From NCBI RefSeq assembly GCF_900188415.1, contig NZ_FZNV01000002.1, positions 601,339-665,338 on the forward strand: a DNA stretch of 64,000 nucleotides. The letters run 5' to 3'. Within the stretch, counting starts at the first letter, position 1; each line of letters opens with the position of its first letter. The DNA is from Maribacter sedimenticola (GTDB lineage Bacteria; Bacteroidota; Bacteroidia; Flavobacteriales; Flavobacteriaceae). The position numbers were made by a program, and so were the translations under genes. The notes under the pieces are model-generated. The model was not told where the DNA came from and did not search any database. It saw only the letters and a program-made list of their open reading frames with translations. Positions 38,004 through 47,207 of the stretch are shown piece after piece.

Positions 38004-38432
38004 ATGAGTAAAGTAAAAGCAGACGACAGAGTAGTACTTCATTACACAGGAAAATTGAGTGATGGCCAAGTCTTTGATAGTTCCGTAAACAGGGAGCCTT
38101 TGGAAGTGAAATTAGGAGAAGGTAGCTTAATCCCCGGTTTTGAAAAAGGATTGTTGGATATGGCGCCCAATGAAAAAAAGACCATCGTAATTGCCAAGGA
38201 AGAAGCCTATGGCGAAAAACGCAAGGAACTTTTTCAGACCGTAAACAAATCGGATTTACCCGAAGATTTAAAGGTAGAAGTAAATATGGCACTAATGGCC
38301 ACCAATGCGGACGGTAGTGAAAAGCAACTGCGTGTTGCGGAAGTAAATGATGACAATATTGTGGTAGATGCCAATCATCCATTGGCCGGTGAGGACCTTA
38401 CGTTTGAGCTAGAGCTTGTAGCCATAAAATAA
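38004..38432 (+). CDS. FKBP-type peptidyl-prolyl isomerase (SlyD-like)
   Basis: The 142-residue protein contains an FKBP catalytic part (VVLHYTGKLSDGQVFDSS and IPGFEKGLLDMAPNEKKTIVI) split by an inserted-in-flap domain, the SlyD arrangement. The final NHPLAGEDLTFELELVAI is typical. Unlike E. coli SlyD, it lacks the His/Cys-rich metal-binding tail. It acts as cytoplasmic prolyl isomerase and chaperone. A strong terminator follows. Confidence 0.93.
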   Translation: MSKVKADDRVVLHYTGKLSDGQVFDSSVNREPLEVKLGEGSLIPGFEKGLLDMAPNEKKTIVIAKEEAYGEKRKELFQTVNKSDLPEDLKVEVNMALMATNADGSEKQLRVAEVNDDNIVVDANHPLAGEDLTFELELVAIK

Positions 38433-38449
38433 ATAGTATTCAATTATAG

Positions 38450-38484
38450 CAAAACCGTTCTGAATAGGAACGGTTTTTTTTTGT
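38450..38484 (+). terminator. Rho-independent terminator after slyD-like gene
   Basis: A 10-bp stem AAAACCGTTC/GAACGGTTTT with a 7-base loop is followed by nine T residues, 18 bases after the stop codon. Confidence 0.88.
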
Positions 38485-38584
38485 TTTCAATCGTGATTTA
38501 AAGTAAGTTCGTACAGTCCTTTTACGCGCATCGTAATGGTGCTTAAGTAAGAAGACAGTATTGAATAACCCATTTAGAACTTCC

Positions 38585-39487
38585 ATGAAATTGACAACTA
38601 TTTTCTCAATTAAAAACGCCCTTAGGTCAAGTATTAAAATATTGGTGCTACCATTGGTCATCGTAGTATGCATTGCCTGTGGGGAAACGTCTACCAATGA
38701 AGCGGAAGAGGACTGGGTAGCTATTTTTGATGGCAGCAACTATGGGGACTGGACCCCAAAATTTACCGGTGCCGCCCTTGGGGAAAACTATAGGGACCGT
38801 TTTGTGTATGATGATGGACTGTTGAGTGTCAGGTATGCTAAGACCGATACGTTCAAGGGCAATTTTGGACATTTATTTTACAAGGAAAAATTTTCGCATT
38901 ATAAACTAAGGGCCACTTACAGATTTGTTGGCGATCAAATGACCAATGGTCCTGCATGGGCCTTTCGTAATAACGGACTGATGTTGCATTGTCAAGAACC
39001 GGGCACTCTAGGCCTGGACCAGGATTTTCCCATTTCGTTGGAACTGCAATTATTAGGGGGCGATGGTAACCAACCGCGCACTACGGCCAATCTATGTACC
39101 CCGGGCACCAATGTGGTTTTGAACGATAGCCTATTTACGACCCATTGCGTAAACTCCGTTTCCAATACCTATCATGGGGACCAATGGGTAACCGTGGAAG
39201 CCTTGGTTTTGGGCGATTCATTGATACAGCATAAGATGGAGGATAAAGTGGTCATGGCATATAGCTCGCCCACAATTGGCGGAGGAAATATTGCCGGCTA
39301 CTTGGATTCCGCCTATAAGGAAGGAGAGGCGTTAAAGGAAGGTTACATAGCCATTCAGGCAGAATCCCATCCCATAGATTTTAAACGGATAGAGGTATTG
39401 AACCTCTGTGGATGTATGGATGAAAAGGCCAGAAATTATAAATCCTATTACATAAAACCCGATAATTCTACATGTATCTACGAATAA
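38585..39487 (+). CDS. DUF1080/3-keto-disaccharide hydrolase-like lipoprotein
   Basis: Lipoprotein signal with lipobox VVCIAC after a long n-region. The mature part is a concanavalin-like DUF1080 domain: DWVAIFDGSNYGDWTPK at the start, FGHLFYKEKFSHYKLRATYR, NNGLMLHCQEP and SLELQLLGG. Such proteins hydrolyse or bind modified sugars. The C-terminal ~25 residues (CGCMDEKARNYKSYY and a closing CIYE) form a short Cys-containing repeat seen at the ends of many Bacteroidota surface proteins. ATG 38585 is preferred over TTG 38561. It overlaps the TlpA-like gene by 16 bases. Confidence 0.8.
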   Translation: MKLTTIFSIKNALRSSIKILVLPLVIVVCIACGETSTNEAEEDWVAIFDGSNYGDWTPKFTGAALGENYRDRFVYDDGLLSVRYAKTDTFKGNFGHLFYKEKFSHYKLRATYRFVGDQMTNGPAWAFRNNGLMLHCQEPGTLGLDQDFPISLELQLLGGDGNQPRTTANLCTPGTNVVLNDSLFTTHCVNSVSNTYHGDQWVTVEALVLGDSLIQHKMEDKVVMAYSSPTIGGGNIAGYLDSAYKEGEALKEGYIAIQAESHPIDFKRIEVLNLCGCMDEKARNYKSYYIKPDNSTCIYE

Positions 39488-40011
39488 ATTATTTTTCTAC
39501 TACCATAAAGTATCTAACATACAGTTTGCTTTGTCTGGTATTCTTGAACTGTAAGGACAACAAAGACGCGAAAACTACAACTCCCGTAAAAGCCCAACCC
39601 TTGGTGCAAGAAAAGGCCGTAACATCACTTTATGAGGATTTAGAGGGCAATGCGGTATCGTTGAAGGACTATAAGGGAAAACGCATCCTAATGAACTATT
39701 GGGCCACCTGGTGCAGGCCCTGTATAGAGGAAATGCCCGATTTGCTGGAACTGCAGTCCATCCTGGAAAAGGAAAACTACGTCTTTCTACTGGCATCGGA
39801 CCAATCCGTGGAAAAGATAAAAAAGTTCAGGTTGGACAGGGGCTTTGATTTTAAGTTTATAAAATACAATGGTTCATATCCAGAGAAGGACATTAGCGCC
39901 TTGCCCGTAACCTTAATTTATAATGAAGTAGGGGAGCAGGTAGCCCGTTTTGACGGCGGTATGTCATGGAACACCCAGGAAATGGTAGAACGGTTAACCA
40001 ATATAAACTGA
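39472..40011 (+). CDS. TlpA-like thioredoxin lipoprotein
   Basis: A lipobox (CLVFLNC) precedes a thioredoxin domain with NYWATWCRPCIEEMPDL at about residues 75-91 (CRPC active site) and cis-Pro ALPVTLIYNEVG. It should act as a periplasmic disulfide reductase. Its start lies within the end of the DUF1080 gene (16-base overlap), and its stop TGA overlaps the next ATG (TGATG), so three genes are translated as one coupled unit. Confidence 0.87.
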   Translation: MYLRINYFSTTIKYLTYSLLCLVFLNCKDNKDAKTTTPVKAQPLVQEKAVTSLYEDLEGNAVSLKDYKGKRILMNYWATWCRPCIEEMPDLLELQSILEKENYVFLLASDQSVEKIKKFRLDRGFDFKFIKYNGSYPEKDISALPVTLIYNEVGEQVARFDGGMSWNTQEMVERLTNIN

Positions 40012-41252
40012 TGCAAAAGGTAGTATATAGGTTGTCCTTGGTATTTTTCCTGCTATGCGTAGGATGCAAACAACAGCAGGAGCGGCCCCAAAAAAAGGAG
40101 GTGGCGCAGTTAGATCTTCAGGAAATGAAATCGCCCGCCAAGGCAATGAGCTCGCTTCCGCATATCGTATCCAATAAGGACCTGACCCTGCTTTCTTGGG
40201 TAGAGGCGGTCAACGATTCGGTCTTTACCGTTAAGTATGCCCAATTGCAGGATGGGGAATGGCAAGAGGCACAGACGATCATAACGGGTAGCGATTGGTT
40301 TGTCAATTGGGCGGATTATCCAATGATCGCGGAAAACAACGGCCATTTATGGTCCCATGTGTTAAGGAAATCCAGCAAGGGTACCTATTCCTATGATATT
40401 CAGATGAACGTAAAACCCCGTAATGCACAGGAATGGACAACTGGATTAGCGTTACATACCGATGCAACCCCTACGGAACACGGTTTTGTGAGCGTTACAC
40501 CATACAAGGATGCCTTTTTCGTGAATTGGTTAGACGGTAGAAATACCATGGAAAATGAAGTAGGGGAGCGGGGGGCAATGACCTTGCGCGCCGGTGTGGT
40601 TTCCGTAGCGGGAAAATTGGTCCAGGAAGAGGAATTGGATGCAAGTACGTGCGACTGCTGCCAGACCACTTCCGCCATTACCGATAACGGGCCCGTGGTG
40701 CTGTACCGTGACCGTACCGAAGATGAAGTGCGGGATATCAGCATTGTAAGACAGGTACAGGGGCAGTGGACGGCACCAAAAACCATCCATGCCGATAATT
40801 GGGTCATAAAAGGTTGTCCCGTCAACGGACCAAAAGTGTCCGCAATGGGAAATAATTTGGTCACTGCGTGGTTTACGGCCGCACAGGAAACGCCCAGGGT
40901 ACAGGTGATATTTTCCGATGATGGCGGAGAGCATTTTTCCAACCCCGTTTTAATTGCCGATGAACATGTTATGGGCCGGGTAGATGTCCTTTGGGAGGAC
41001 GAGGAAACGGCCGTAGTAAGTTGGATGGAATCCGAAGCGGGAAAAGCCTCTTTCAAAGTGATGCAAGTAAATAGAAACGGAACATTATCCACACCACGGA
41101 CGATAGCCGTAATGGATGGTTCACGCAAATCTGGATTCCCACAAATGGAAATAGAAGAGGGAACCCTATATTTTGCTTGGACCGATTATACAGATGATAC
41201 CTCTAAGGTAAGAACGGCAAAAATGCTGGTAACGGCTTTGGCAACGGAATAA
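40011..41252 (+). CDS. BNR/sialidase-like lipoprotein with CxCC motif
   Basis: Lipobox LLCVGC (Cys near residue 17). The mature part is a beta-propeller with Asp-box-like repeats (for example IFSDDGGEHFSNP), as in exo-sialidase-like proteins, but the usual catalytic Arg triad is not evident. A conspicuous Cys cluster STCDCCQTT lies around residue 220 and could bind copper, zinc or a haem-handling partner, or be a target of the TlpA-like protein just upstream. ATG 40011 (TGATG overlap) was chosen. Enzymatic function is uncertain. Confidence 0.65.
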   Translation: MQKVVYRLSLVFFLLCVGCKQQQERPQKKEVAQLDLQEMKSPAKAMSSLPHIVSNKDLTLLSWVEAVNDSVFTVKYAQLQDGEWQEAQTIITGSDWFVNWADYPMIAENNGHLWSHVLRKSSKGTYSYDIQMNVKPRNAQEWTTGLALHTDATPTEHGFVSVTPYKDAFFVNWLDGRNTMENEVGERGAMTLRAGVVSVAGKLVQEEELDASTCDCCQTTSAITDNGPVVLYRDRTEDEVRDISIVRQVQGQWTAPKTIHADNWVIKGCPVNGPKVSAMGNNLVTAWFTAAQETPRVQVIFSDDGGEHFSNPVLIADEHVMGRVDVLWEDEETAVVSWMESEAGKASFKVMQVNRNGTLSTPRTIAVMDGSRKSGFPQMEIEEGTLYFAWTDYTDDTSKVRTAKMLVTALATE

Positions 41253-41331
41253 GGCATACTTAGTGGCGAAAAGGAACAAGTGTAAAGCAGGAAAATACGA
41301 AATTTGCCAGCGTTAAAAAATAATAGAAGAA

Positions 41332-41808
41332 ATGACGGAACAGGATGAATATTTTATGAAGAGAGCCATAGCCCTCGCTGCGGAAGGAATGCAATCCAAT
41401 GCAGGCGGACCCTTTGGCGCAGTGGTGGTGAAAGATGGTGAGATCATTGCCGAGGGATACAATCAAGTAACCTCTACCAATGACCCCACCGCACATGCAG
41501 AAGTAGTGGCCATACGCAAGGCCTGTAAGACCTTGAACAATTTTGAATTAACGGATTGCACCATTTATACCTCGTGCGAACCCTGCCCAATGTGCTTGGG
41601 TGCCATCTATTGGACCAGGCCTAAAATGGTATTTTTTGGATGTAACCGAGAGGACGCCGCGGCCATAGATTTTGATGACCAGTTTATTTATGATGAAATT
41701 GAAAAGGATATAGACGGGCGTCAGATAAAGTTTGTACAATTGGCCCGTAAAGAAGCCTTGACCGTCTTTAGGGACTGGGATGCCAAACAGGACAAAACTG
41801 CCTATTAG
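41332..41808 (+). CDS. Guanine deaminase (GuaD-like nucleoside deaminase)
   Basis: The zinc-binding cytidine-deaminase fold is clear: HAEVVAIRKA (zinc His and catalytic Glu) and TSCEPCPMCLGA (two zinc Cys). The C-terminus KEALTVFRDWDAKQDKTAY matches Bacillus GuaD rather than tRNA adenosine deaminase TadA. It deaminates guanine to xanthine in purine salvage. Length 158 residues is normal. Cytoplasmic. It stands alone between the lipoprotein operon and the cold-shock gene. Confidence 0.88.
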   Translation: MTEQDEYFMKRAIALAAEGMQSNAGGPFGAVVVKDGEIIAEGYNQVTSTNDPTAHAEVVAIRKACKTLNNFELTDCTIYTSCEPCPMCLGAIYWTRPKMVFFGCNREDAAAIDFDDQFIYDEIEKDIDGRQIKFVQLARKEALTVFRDWDAKQDKTAY

Positions 41809-41934
41809 GCAAATATTTTCCGGCAAACAGCGATAAATACGGAGGCTATAAGAGATAAGCCGCGTAGCCAAAACATATTTATGGCACTATAATTGAATGT
41901 AGTACATTTATTTGTAATATTTAATTAGAGTACC

Positions 41935-42129
41935 ATGAGTAAAGGAACAGTAAAATTCTTCAACGAGACCAAAGGTTTTGGGTTTATTACGGAAGAAGGT
42001 TCAACGAACGATCATTTCGTTCACATTTCAGGATTAGTAGATGAGATACGCGAAGGCGATGAAGTCGAGTTTGAGCTAATTCAAGGAAAAAAAGGATTAA
42101 ACGCGGTAAACGTAACAGTTATAGATTAA
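41935..42129 (+). CDS. Cold-shock protein (CspA family)
   Basis: A 64-residue OB-fold with both RNA-binding motifs: KGFGFITEE (RNP1) and DHFVHIS (RNP2), and the opening GTVKFFNETKGFGF. It binds single-stranded nucleic acid and melts RNA structure, often after cold shock. A terminator follows directly. It is the last clear core gene before the accessory island begins. Confidence 0.96.
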   Translation: MSKGTVKFFNETKGFGFITEEGSTNDHFVHISGLVDEIREGDEVEFELIQGKKGLNAVNVTVID

Positions 42130-42149
42130 GACGCTTAAACTTTTAAATG

Positions 42150-42183
42150 TAATGCCCGTCAGCAATGATGGGCATTTTTTTGT
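42150..42183 (+). terminator. Rho-independent terminator after cold-shock gene
   Basis: AATGCCC pairs with GGGCATT in an imperfect longer stem (GTCA/TGAT inner part) with a short loop and seven T residues after it, 21 bases past the stop. Confidence 0.85.
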
Positions 42184-42401
42184 TTTAGTTTGATGAATAT
42201 ATGGCTCAATAAGATTTTTCTGTTGGGATGAAATTTTATTTATATAGTGGGCAGTTAAAAAGTCTATTTTACATACACGAGCATTTGGAATTAACCTGCG
42301 GATGATTTTAAATGTTGGCGAGATGATGTGTAGGATTTGGTATGTCGGATTTTTATATAATTTTTAAGGTTCTATTGTAGAAGTAATAGTGGCATTCTAA
42401 G
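42184..42401. other. Left edge of the accessory island
   Basis: No gene is seen here. AGTCTATTTTACATAC at about 42261-42276 resembles the terminal motif of the 42402 repeat and the right end of the copy at 59925-60410 (AGTCTATTTGACATAC), so the island boundary may lie here rather than at 42402. Confidence 0.4.
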
Positions 42402-42900
42402 AATTCTATTTTACATAATATAAATTATAGAACAAAATTAACACATTGTAGCTTATAGGGGAAATCCCGTTTGTTAGCTATAATGATATTATGTAAAATA
42501 TCCCTCAAGCGTTGAGAATTGGTTAAAACCTACAACAGGGTCAGGAAACTTTTTTAAGCGGTGTCTGCGACGCATATTTTCATTTGTTCCATAATTAATC
42601 GTTATGTAAAATTGCCGCTGCCAAACGCTCGATTGCTTTTTAAAATCAAATTGCTCAGGCAATTTATTTTAAACACAATTTGCCATCGCTTGCCAACGCC
42701 AAAAAAAGCAAAACTTTTAGATTTTTTTGAAATTTACGATTTATGAGAAACTATACGTCAATAAATTTTTCAAAGCATTCTTGGCAGCTTGCCGCAACAG
42801 CTAAAAATTACTCTGCGAGATAATTTCTTAGCCCTTGCTAACCTATCGTCTTGATTTAAGCTTTTCTTTAAGTGCTTTTGACATTATGTAAAATAGAATT
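42402..42900. repeat. Repeat copy A: ~500-bp element with terminal inverted repeats
   Basis: The ends are AATTCTATTTTACATAAT (42402-42419) and its inverted match ATTATGTAAAATAGAATT (42883-42900). Inside are landmarks shared with copies B and C: TATGTAAAATATCCCTC, ACAGGGTC, CGTTATGTAAAATTGCCGCT, CGCTCGATTGCTTTTTAA, GCCAACGCC with a Lys-like A run, CCGCAACAGCTAAAA, TTAGCCCTTGCTAACC and CTTTTCTTTA. No transposase is encoded. The right end reaches into the 3' part of the next gene. Confidence 0.8.
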
Positions 42901-43719
42901 AGAGTCTATTTTTTTATTCAAAGATGGAAAATATACATAATGATAATCATTTGGTAATTTGCCAGATAACCCTATACTTACAAAGAAGTATTCTATTCTT
43001 TCAGGACATAAATCCCATCTCTCATCAAAATCAAAGGCAAACTGCTCATTGTAAAAATGCCTTTTAATTTTTATACCTATCGCAAATTCCAATAATAAAG
43101 TCTCATAGTGTGCAAAGAAAAAATGAAATAGATGCTTCGTTAATTTCATATCAATCATACCATGTTTTGAATAATTAGATATCCTTAAGACAAAATATAC
43201 CAGTTTAGCAAGTGAATGATTGGCAAGGTATCCATCAAAATCATTATTCCCAGGCAACTCCCAATTTTCTACTTTTCTTGTTTCATCAAGCAAACTGATA
43301 TGAGGGAACCAACCACTAAACCTATCAACATCTCTTTTTTCTTTTTGCGCAAGTCTTATCTGATTACCTAGGTCATATCTAACTTTTAAGAATTCTGTTG
43401 AATTAAGTTCTTCTAAAAGCTTGAAAGCTATGTTTCTTTTATTATTCCTTTGAGTTATAAAAAGTGTAATTAAAAAAGCGGATGTAGCAAATATCCACAA
43501 TGGTAATAATTGAAAAATCTTATCTTGAAAAGTAGAGTAATTCGGATTAGTTTCACTCGTGCCCGCACTAAAAGATGCTATGATAAATAGAAGAATCAGT
43601 GCTAAACCAAAAATACCAAACCCAATTTTTCCATAAGTCCACCAACCCGTTTTCTTGAATTTTTTCCCGCTAATTCTTTGTTGTCCATTAGTTAAAATTA
43701 ACTTCAAGTCTTTTTCCAT
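42868..43719 (-). CDS. Hypothetical protein with two transmembrane helices
   Basis: Two helices (about residues 30-50 and 70-90) are followed by a soluble region of ~190 residues with no motif I recognise. The C-terminal residues NSILHNV are encoded by the terminal inverted repeat of repeat copy A, and the stop lies inside the repeat, so the original 3' end has probably been replaced. ATG 43719 was chosen over TTG 43728. It is 290 bases downstream of the KAP NTPase gene in the same direction. Confidence 0.6.
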   Translation of the reverse strand: MEKDLKLILTNGQQRISGKKFKKTGWWTYGKIGFGIFGLALILLFIIASFSAGTSETNPNYSTFQDKIFQLLPLWIFATSAFLITLFITQRNNKRNIAFKLLEELNSTEFLKVRYDLGNQIRLAQKEKRDVDRFSGWFPHISLLDETRKVENWELPGNNDFDGYLANHSLAKLVYFVLRISNYSKHGMIDMKLTKHLFHFFFAHYETLLLEFAIGIKIKRHFYNEQFAFDFDERWDLCPERIEYFFVSIGLSGKLPNDYHYVYFPSLNKKIDSNSILHNVKST

Positions 43720-43784
43720 ATGTTTCAAGAGTCTATCTATTGTATTGCTTTTAGGTGCTGATTACTAATTTTGCCTTTAACTAA

Positions 43785-44012
43785 TTTATCTTTTTTTCTT
43801 GATAAAAAAAGAAACAAAAAAATCAAGGCTTACAGATAATTTTAGAAACAATGTACAGGTCGGTCGCTAAATTTTAGGATCCATTGTAACTCTTAAGACC
43901 GCTTTAAGGTGAAAGAACCAATATAAACAGTCAACAAATATTGTAACCAGCCCCCTAAAATTATTAACGCTCCTCTCCCCTATTGTTTTACCAAAATTCT
44001 CTTAGGCCCTTT
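43785..44012. repeat. Second repeat family, copy a
   Basis: This gene-free stretch shares four blocks in the same order with 52480-52935: TTATCTTTTTTTCTTGATA, TTTTAGGATCCATTGTA followed by CTCTTAA, a C-rich CCCCTA region, and TGTTTTACCAAAATTCTCTT followed by AGGCC. It starts with an imperfect hairpin (CTTGAT at 43798-43803 and ATCAAG at 43821-43826). It lies at the 3' side of the KAP NTPase gene, as copy b lies at the 3' side of module 2. Confidence 0.7.
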
Positions 44013-44018
44013 AAAAAT

Positions 44019-46625
44019 TCATCGTTCAAGTGATTTTAATTTGTCAACTGCTGGTGGAAATTTAAAATCAAATTCTACTTTGCTGAATTCATTTTCTTTA
44101 CACAATACAAAAAATTTCAAAAATTCTTCTTTAAATATGCTAGGTTTAGATAAATCCTCTTCACTTAAACCATTTAACCAATCTTCAAAAGCTTGGAAAC
44201 TCCCGAAAATATTGTTTTTTATACCATGAGAAACTCCAATTAAATTATCCCCTCCATTTTTTCCTCGGAACGGCATGGCTTCTATGAAAGTAACTAGAAA
44301 ACTATCTAAATCCTTTTTCATAAAATTAATTAACAAATCTTGGGCACCATCAAAATAACTATAACTTGTTACCCTTTGATGTTGCTCATTTAATTTCGTG
44401 GTATTTGTTTTGCAATTGTGAAATAATGCCCAAACCCTACTAGACAATTCGTCGGAGTTATCTAAATAGTCTCTTAAGTAATTAGTTAATGTATTTTTAA
44501 TCTCTTCTTCAGACAAAATAAAATTATCCTCTTTAAAATTATCATCTATCACATGATTTAAAAAATCAGATTCAAATAAGAATGGTGTTTGAGAATTCCC
44601 TAAAACGTCTAGAATGAAACGCTTAAATTCTTGATTTTGCCCAGCATAAAACTTATTGGATATAATATTATCTTTATTAGAAATAAAGTTTTGTAATGTT
44701 GTGTTATCGTAACCTAATACATGTTGTCCATAGTAAGAGCTAACAACTTCCAAATTTGCAATATAAAAGATGGTTTTTACAATTTTTTCATAGTTTTCCC
44801 TAGAATCAATGTCAGCAATATTTAATTCGTAAAAACGATATTTAACTAAATCAAGTACTTTCTTTTCCTTCCATTCTTTAATTTTACCTTTTATTGCTTC
44901 AAAATCAGAAATTAATGTTTGTTTGAAATCAACTTCAGATAAATCTTCAATATTCAAATTATCTTTAAAGTATTTATGATAATTCCGTTCGAAAGCTAAT
45001 GACAAATGACTTTTTTGTTGGTATGTATCTATTTCAAATAGTCTATTCATTATTTTTCCAACCTTTAAAACTATTTCCTCCTTATAATTGAGTTGCTCAA
45101 GCATAAATTTACCGAGGATTGATTCTTTGTATTCCCTAGTTCTAATTCCGAAAGTTGAATTATTATCATTCTCATATCTATTCTTTAAATAATAGATGGT
45201 CCCACCACCACCATAGGATTGACCTCTATTATTTAAAAATTTATCCTTATGTAAAAACAATAAGATGTAAATATCATAGAACTTAAATTTTAATAGTTTA
45301 AGTAAAAAATAATCTTCAAAAACCACTTCGTTTTTTATAGATACGTAATCATTAACAAAAGAATTTAAAAACCTTTTAGCGTCTCTTAAATGATTTAATG
45401 GAATATCATTTCCTTCTGTTCTAAATATTACAGAATTGGTTCCAAAATATGATTCAATTTCTTCCGTCTTGTCATCGACTTTTGATATTAATGTAGCCTT
45501 AATAAATTCTTTTATTTGAGATTGGGTAACAGGAATTAGATGCTCTTCTTTTAAGAATATCTTCTCTGAAAACTTTTCAGGTTTAGGTATGTTTAAATTT
45601 TCCAATGATTTATTCAAATAATCTTTATCAAATGCCACTACATAGACAAAACAATCGAAACTAGCGGTATTTCTAATTAGTCTTAGAATTTCGAAAATTT
45701 CATTCGACTGAAGTCGATCAAAATCATCAATGAAAATTATCACCCTTTTATTAAGGTTTTTAAGAAGAGAGTTTAAGGCCTTAAAATCAGCAGATATATT
45801 TTTTTTCAATGCGAACGTCAAAATCTCTTTTAGGCTATCTGTAAAATTAGTTTTACTGACATTCAATATAGAATGAGAGTATTTCTTTATTTCTCTGTAA
45901 ACATCTTCGCTGTAAGGTCTTAGTGCTTCCTGAATTGTATCAAAGAAATCTTTAATAATTGGTTCTACCCCTAAGTTGAGCCATGGATTAAAATCAATTA
46001 AAATAAAATCTTTTTCGGTGTTCTTATTGTTGATTTCTTTTTTAAGTAAGTTCAAAAATGAAGTTTTGCCACTCCCCCATTCGCCAGTAATCCCAAATCC
46101 AATTGCCTCACTAGTCTTAGATTGAAAAATCTCGTTTGCAATTCGCTTAGCCTTATAATTTCGGTCGAGAGCATCTTCTTTTTCAAGTTTTATTGGAGAG
46201 TCGTCAAAAAGGTTATCATGATTTCCCTTTTTTTTAAACCTTTTATGAAAAACAGAAAAAATAGTAGTAAAGGGGGCTATGAGTAGATAAAATGATAATA
46301 CATCAAAATATTTTAAATGTTCACAAAAAGAAAAACCATAAAAATTATAGTCGAGATAAAACCTTGTGAATAGATAAAACCCAATCGATGTTATGCTAAA
46401 GATCCATTGATGCAGAGATATATAACTTTTATTTTTAAAATTGAGATATACTTTTCGAACTATCAAAAACAATAGAATTGCAAATATTAAATCTATGGCC
46501 AGATTCGATTCTATCTTACTGAGAACGGGATTTACGACGACTTTATCAACTAGGTTCTTAATCGGGTTAAAAAACAGAATTAACAAGCCCGCAAAAATAA
46601 AAGTTACTCTATAGTTTTTTTTCAT
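44019..46625 (-). CDS. Membrane-anchored KAP-family P-loop NTPase
   Basis: 868 residues. Four predicted transmembrane helices occupy residues ~5-130. The KAP NTPase follows with Walker A GEWGSGKTS (181-189), the KAP-typical DFNPWLN (211-217) and Walker B RVIIFIDDFDRL (294-305), then a long helical C-terminal half with no recognised domain. KAP NTPases are often mobile-element-borne and some act in phage exclusion, as PifA does. It is 37 bases downstream of the small membrane protein gene and appears to be the last gene of the graspetide unit. A transport, immunity or defence role is inference. Confidence 0.85.
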   Translation of the reverse strand: MKKNYRVTFIFAGLLILFFNPIKNLVDKVVVNPVLSKIESNLAIDLIFAILLFLIVRKVYLNFKNKSYISLHQWIFSITSIGFYLFTRFYLDYNFYGFSFCEHLKYFDVLSFYLLIAPFTTIFSVFHKRFKKKGNHDNLFDDSPIKLEKEDALDRNYKAKRIANEIFQSKTSEAIGFGITGEWGSGKTSFLNLLKKEINNKNTEKDFILIDFNPWLNLGVEPIIKDFFDTIQEALRPYSEDVYREIKKYSHSILNVSKTNFTDSLKEILTFALKKNISADFKALNSLLKNLNKRVIIFIDDFDRLQSNEIFEILRLIRNTASFDCFVYVVAFDKDYLNKSLENLNIPKPEKFSEKIFLKEEHLIPVTQSQIKEFIKATLISKVDDKTEEIESYFGTNSVIFRTEGNDIPLNHLRDAKRFLNSFVNDYVSIKNEVVFEDYFLLKLLKFKFYDIYILLFLHKDKFLNNRGQSYGGGGTIYYLKNRYENDNNSTFGIRTREYKESILGKFMLEQLNYKEEIVLKVGKIMNRLFEIDTYQQKSHLSLAFERNYHKYFKDNLNIEDLSEVDFKQTLISDFEAIKGKIKEWKEKKVLDLVKYRFYELNIADIDSRENYEKIVKTIFYIANLEVVSSYYGQHVLGYDNTTLQNFISNKDNIISNKFYAGQNQEFKRFILDVLGNSQTPFLFESDFLNHVIDDNFKEDNFILSEEEIKNTLTNYLRDYLDNSDELSSRVWALFHNCKTNTTKLNEQHQRVTSYSYFDGAQDLLINFMKKDLDSFLVTFIEAMPFRGKNGGDNLIGVSHGIKNNIFGSFQAFEDWLNGLSEEDLSKPSIFKEEFLKFFVLCKENEFSKVEFDFKFPPAVDKLKSLER

Positions 46626-46662
46626 ATCACCATCTATTGATTAGCCATTAGAACTCATTAAA

Positions 46663-47193
46663 TCAAATGATGAAGGACACAATTAAAAGTTCTATTGTTA
46701 ATGCAACCAAAAAATAAATTCCAAAAGCAAAAAGTTTATTTGATTTTAAAAGAATCGTTCCTTTGGTATTATTTAGCCCTCTATTTCTATCAATACTAAA
46801 GATTAAATCGTCTATGTATTCTTTTTTAAATTCGGATACTTTTTTATGACCACATCTTACAGTCTCTTCTGAACAATCTGCATATTTGAACTTCTGGATA
46901 TTAAAGATTTTACTAGCGTAAAAAATTGAGGTACAAAGAAGTAAAATGGTAACTAAAAATGTCAATGCCAGTACAACCTTTAGTTCCAAGAATATGCATT
47001 TTAAGGAATCATAAAACAGCGGAAGAATAAATGTAACTATCGATATTATTAATCCTGATTGAGCAATTAATTGGGTTATCTTACTTTCCAATTTATTCAT
47101 TCTGCTATCTTCATTATCAAATAACCTCAGTAGATATGAGATGTATTCATCATTAAGTTGTTTCTCTATTTGTCCTTTCTTCTTTTCTCCCAT
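46663..47193 (-). CDS. Small three-helix membrane protein of the graspetide operon
   Basis: 176 residues with a soluble N-terminal helical part (about 1-45), two close transmembrane helices (~47-65 and 72-95), a cytoplasmic segment with two Cys (CSEE, RCGHKK), and a third helix at the C-terminus (~155-176). The layout resembles small effector or anchor membrane proteins of the SLATT/PycTM type but no diagnostic motif is seen. It starts 14 bases after the ATP-grasp ligase stop and precedes the KAP NTPase by 37 bases. It might take part in export or immunity. Confidence 0.7.
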   Translation of the reverse strand: MGEKKKGQIEKQLNDEYISYLLRLFDNEDSRMNKLESKITQLIAQSGLIISIVTFILPLFYDSLKCIFLELKVVLALTFLVTILLLCTSIFYASKIFNIQKFKYADCSEETVRCGHKKVSEFKKEYIDDLIFSIDRNRGLNNTKGTILLKSNKLFAFGIYFLVALTIELLIVSFII

Positions 47194-47207
47194 AAATTAT
47201 AGCAGTA

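Noticed and set aside
42561-42746. 61-residue open frame within repeat copy A
   Set aside because: The same stretch in copies B and C is interrupted, so it is not conserved as protein.
44019-46625. Calling the KAP NTPase a proven antiphage system
   Set aside because: The family link to defence is only partial, and its place in the graspetide operon allows export or immunity as well.
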